Positions 41,935-42,974 of a stretch of DNA of 42,974 bases are shown here, piece after piece; within the stretch, counting starts at the first letter, position 1; each line of letters begins with the position of its first letter. A model generated the notes under the pieces. It ran no database searches and had not been told where the DNA came from. It was given only the letters and a program-made list of their open reading frames with translations. The position numbers were made by a program, and so were the translations under genes. Source of the stretch: an uncultured Candidatus Melainabacteria bacterium (GTDB taxonomy: Bacteria; Cyanobacteriota; Vampirovibrionia; Gastranaerophilales; Gastranaerophilaceae); NCBI GenBank assembly GCA_934700385.1, contig CAKUXO010000013.1, positions 1-42,974 on the forward strand, read 5' to 3'.

Positions 41935-42189
41935 ATGGCACATAAGAAGGGCATGGGCTCTACCAAAAACGGTAGAGACAGCGAAAGTAAGAGATTAGGC
42001 GTTAAAAAATACGCAAACGAAAAAGTTAACGCAGGTAACATTTTAGTTAGACAACGTGGTACAAAATTCCACCCTGGTAACAATGTTGGTATCGGTTCAG
42101 ATGATACATTATTTGCACTTATCGACGGTGTAGTTAAATTCGAGCCATACAGAAGAACAAGAAAACAAGTTAGCGTTTACGCTCAATAA
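41935..42189 (+). CDS. rpmA: 50S ribosomal protein L27
   Basis: An 84-residue protein whose N-terminus reaches the peptidyl transferase centre. MAHKKGMGSTKNGRDSESKR, then RLGVKKYANEKVNAGNILVR and GTKFHPGNNVGIGSDDTLFA are all typical. The mature N-terminus begins right after Met with AHKKG, so there is no Firmicutes-type cleaved presequence. obgE, which often follows, is absent; a tRNA gene comes next. Confidence 0.97.
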   Translation: MAHKKGMGSTKNGRDSESKRLGVKKYANEKVNAGNILVRQRGTKFHPGNNVGIGSDDTLFALIDGVVKFEPYRRTRKQVSVYAQ

Positions 42190-42190
42190 T

Positions 42191-42212
42191 AATTTAAACA
42201 CTGGTTTAAATT
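42191..42212 (+). repeat. 9-bp perfect inverted repeat between rpmA and tRNA-Asp
   Basis: AATTTAAAC (42191-42199) and GTTTAAATT (42204-42212) with a 4-nt loop ACTG. It begins 2 nt after the rpmA stop. No T-run follows, so it is not a classical terminator; mRNA 3' end protection or an RNase processing site in an rpmA-tRNA transcript would fit. Confidence 0.6.
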
Positions 42213-42237
42213 ACAAAAATGAAAATTAAATATGGAT

Positions 42238-42315
42238 GGGAGCGTAGCTCAGTTTGGTTAGAGCGCTTGCCTGTCACGCAAGAGGTCGCGGGTTCGAGCC
42301 CCGTCGTTCCCGCCA
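42238..42315 (+). tRNA. tRNA-Asp (anticodon GTC)
   Basis: A full cloverleaf: acceptor GGGAGCG (42238-42244) with CGTTCCC (42305-42311, one G-T pair), D-arm GCTC/GAGC, anticodon stem CTTGC/GCAAG with loop CTGTCAC giving anticodon GTC, variable loop AGGTC, T-arm GCGGG/CCCGT with TTCGAGC. The discriminator is G, as expected for Asp, and CCA is encoded in the DNA. No good promoter fits in the 25 nt upstream, so it is probably co-transcribed with rplU-rpmA. Confidence 0.96.
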
Positions 42316-42335
42316 TATTTTTATCTAATATTTAT

Positions 42336-42365
42336 AAAACACTCACATAACCTTGTGAGTGTTTT
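42336..42365 (+). terminator. Rho-independent terminator after tRNA-Asp
   Basis: AAAACACTCACA (42336-42347) pairs perfectly with TGTGAGTGTTTT (42354-42365) around a 6-nt loop, and the T-run is part of the 3' arm. It ends the rplU-rpmA-tRNA-Asp transcript. Confidence 0.85.
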
Positions 42366-42419
42366 AGTTTTACGACTTTATGATAGACTTTATTGTCAAT
42401 TTATTAAGTGGTTTAATTA

Positions 42420-42444
42420 TTACAGATGGTGCGATTATTTAGGG
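42420..42444 (+). repeat. 25-bp repeat, copy 1
   Basis: Core TTACAGATGG-TGCGATTATT-TAGGG. It forms an inverted pair with copy 2 (42474-42498), enclosing a 29-bp centre in a 79-bp element whose ends read TTAC and GTAA. Confidence 0.7.
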
Positions 42445-42473
42445 TTTTGGGCTTAAATAGGGCAATTGAGAGG

Positions 42474-42498
42474 TAGGAAATAATACTACCATTCGTAA
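42474..42498 (-). repeat. 25-bp repeat, copy 2 (inverted)
   Basis: Read on the minus strand the core is TTACGAATGG-TAGTATTATT-TCCTA. It shares the first 11 bases exactly with copy 4 and most of the ATTATT block with all copies. Confidence 0.7.
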
Positions 42499-42531
42499 TT
42501 CAAACTACTCCAAAATACTCATTTTGCGGGC

Positions 42532-42556
42532 TAACGGATGGTGTGATTATTTTGGG
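42532..42556 (+). repeat. 25-bp repeat, copy 3
   Basis: Core TAACGGATGG-TGTGATTATT-TTGGG. It ends inside a small palindrome, ATTTTG-GG-CAAAAT (42549-42562), and is preceded by CAAAAT-ACTC-ATTTTG (42511-42526). Confidence 0.7.
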
Positions 42557-42609
42557 CAAAATGTTTCAAATGCGTGTAATTACTAATTTAAGGGCATATT
42601 TAAGACTCG

Positions 42610-42634
42610 TTACGAATGGTATGATTATTTCGGA
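42610..42634 (+). repeat. 25-bp repeat, copy 4
   Basis: Core TTACGAATGG-TATGATTATT-TCGGA. Its last bases are part of an 8-bp inverted repeat TTTCGGAG (42628-42635) with CTCCGAAA (42655-42662). Confidence 0.7.
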
Positions 42635-42839
42635 GAGTCCATTTTGAAATTTTACTCCGAAAAGTGCCGAAAAATTAGGAAAAAATTTTTTTTAAAATTC
42701 CTGTGGTATGAAAAATTTTAATTGATTCAAAACAGACACAACGGTCGGAATTGATGTTCTCATTTGCATCTGAAAGTGCAAGATTAACTTCACTTAAAAC
42801 TTTTGATTGTCAAGTTTTATAATATTTCATTATAAGTTT

Positions 42840-42974
42840 TTATTTCAAGTCTTTGGTTTCTTGAGATTTAACAGTTCCTAACTTAGCAATATCTTTGTCT
42901 GTTCTATTGCCCCAAATTTTTATTTTTTCTAATTCTTTTTCAATTTTTATAAACTCTTCTTCTGTTAATTGAAT
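42840..42974 (-). CDS. C-terminal end of a hypothetical protein (cut by window edge)
   Basis: An open frame enters from the right edge and stops with TAA at 42842-42840. The 44 visible residues (start IQLTEEEFIKIEKELEKIKI, then WGNRTDKDIAKLGTVK, end SQETKDLK) are charged, helical and have good coding character, with no stop in 135 bases of AT-rich DNA. Family and function cannot be told. No terminator hairpin follows the stop. Confidence 0.5.
   Translation of the reverse strand: MQLTEEEFIKIEKELEKIKIWGNRTDKDIAKLGTVKSQETKDLK

Larger units (their letters stand above)
42316..42839. other. Non-coding, repeat-rich region after tRNA-Asp
   Basis: About 520 bases without a supportable gene. It begins with the terminator after tRNA-Asp and then contains four copies of a 25-bp repeat (42420-42634), several short inverted repeats, an A/T palindrome near 42677-42702, and, on the minus strand, an open stretch of 44 codons without a good start (about 42678-42809). 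Confidence 0.7.

Noticed and set aside
42420..42634. CRISPR array
   Set aside because: Only four imperfect repeats, one inverted, with unequal spacing (about 29, 33 and 53 bp between copies), and no cas genes in the window.
42238..42974. Integrated element using tRNA-Asp as attachment site
   Set aside because: No duplicate of the tRNA 3' end and no integrase gene could be found downstream within the window.

Overview
This AT-rich window is chromosomal DNA from an outer-membrane-bearing (diderm) bacterium that uses the standard genetic code. My best inference is a non-photosynthetic relative of Cyanobacteria (Vampirovibrionia/Melainabacteria, perhaps gut Gastranaerophilales). The reasons are an lpxD-lpxC-fabZ-lpxA lipid A block, an rpoB gene with its own promoter and no rplJL upstream, a GyrA C-terminal domain with an ATRGKGG turn instead of the classic QRRGGKG box, and a zinc-ribbon/AAA/TPR protein. 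The lineage is not proven by the sequence.

Left part (1-11.1 kb): the 5' part of rpoB, a glycosyltransferase, gyrA with a bidirectional terminator, rqcP overlapping a PfkB-type sugar kinase, recF, a MATE exporter translationally coupled to a GlcD-type FAD oxidase, and a small secreted protein. Middle-left (11.1-17.9 kb): a lineage-type two-helix membrane protein, a small XRE regulator, a secreted TPR protein, the flagellin-control pair fliW-csrA, a cytoplasmic TPR protein, a large secreted TPR protein, a dusB-type tRNA-dihydrouridine synthase and a GIY-YIG protein.

The right part is mostly one long run of tightly packed minus-strand genes, in reading order: zinc-ribbon/AAA/TPR protein, plsC-type acyltransferase, mfd, PPIase lipoprotein, terminator, rfaE2 (heptose adenylyltransferase), lpxD, lpxC, fabZ, lpxA, M29 aminopeptidase, polyprenyl synthetase, lepB, a new promoter, then smc, scpA, scpB and a shrunken class II ribonucleotide-reductase-like protein. 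Envelope building (lipid A, heptose, phospholipid, periplasmic folding, signal peptide removal) is thus followed by chromosome condensation.

The far right carries divergent pdxJ, then rplU-rpmA behind a strong promoter and a foldable leader, tRNA-Asp(GTC), a terminator, and a non-coding stretch of about 470 bp with four copies of a 25-bp repeat, one inverted.

The most unusual items are the catalytically degenerate RNR-like protein in the SMC-ScpAB operon, several genes whose -10 box lies about 6 nt before an SD-less ATG (likely leaderless mRNAs), the repeat island, the rplU leader, and the extended LepB. No CRISPR array, transposase or prophage gene was seen.
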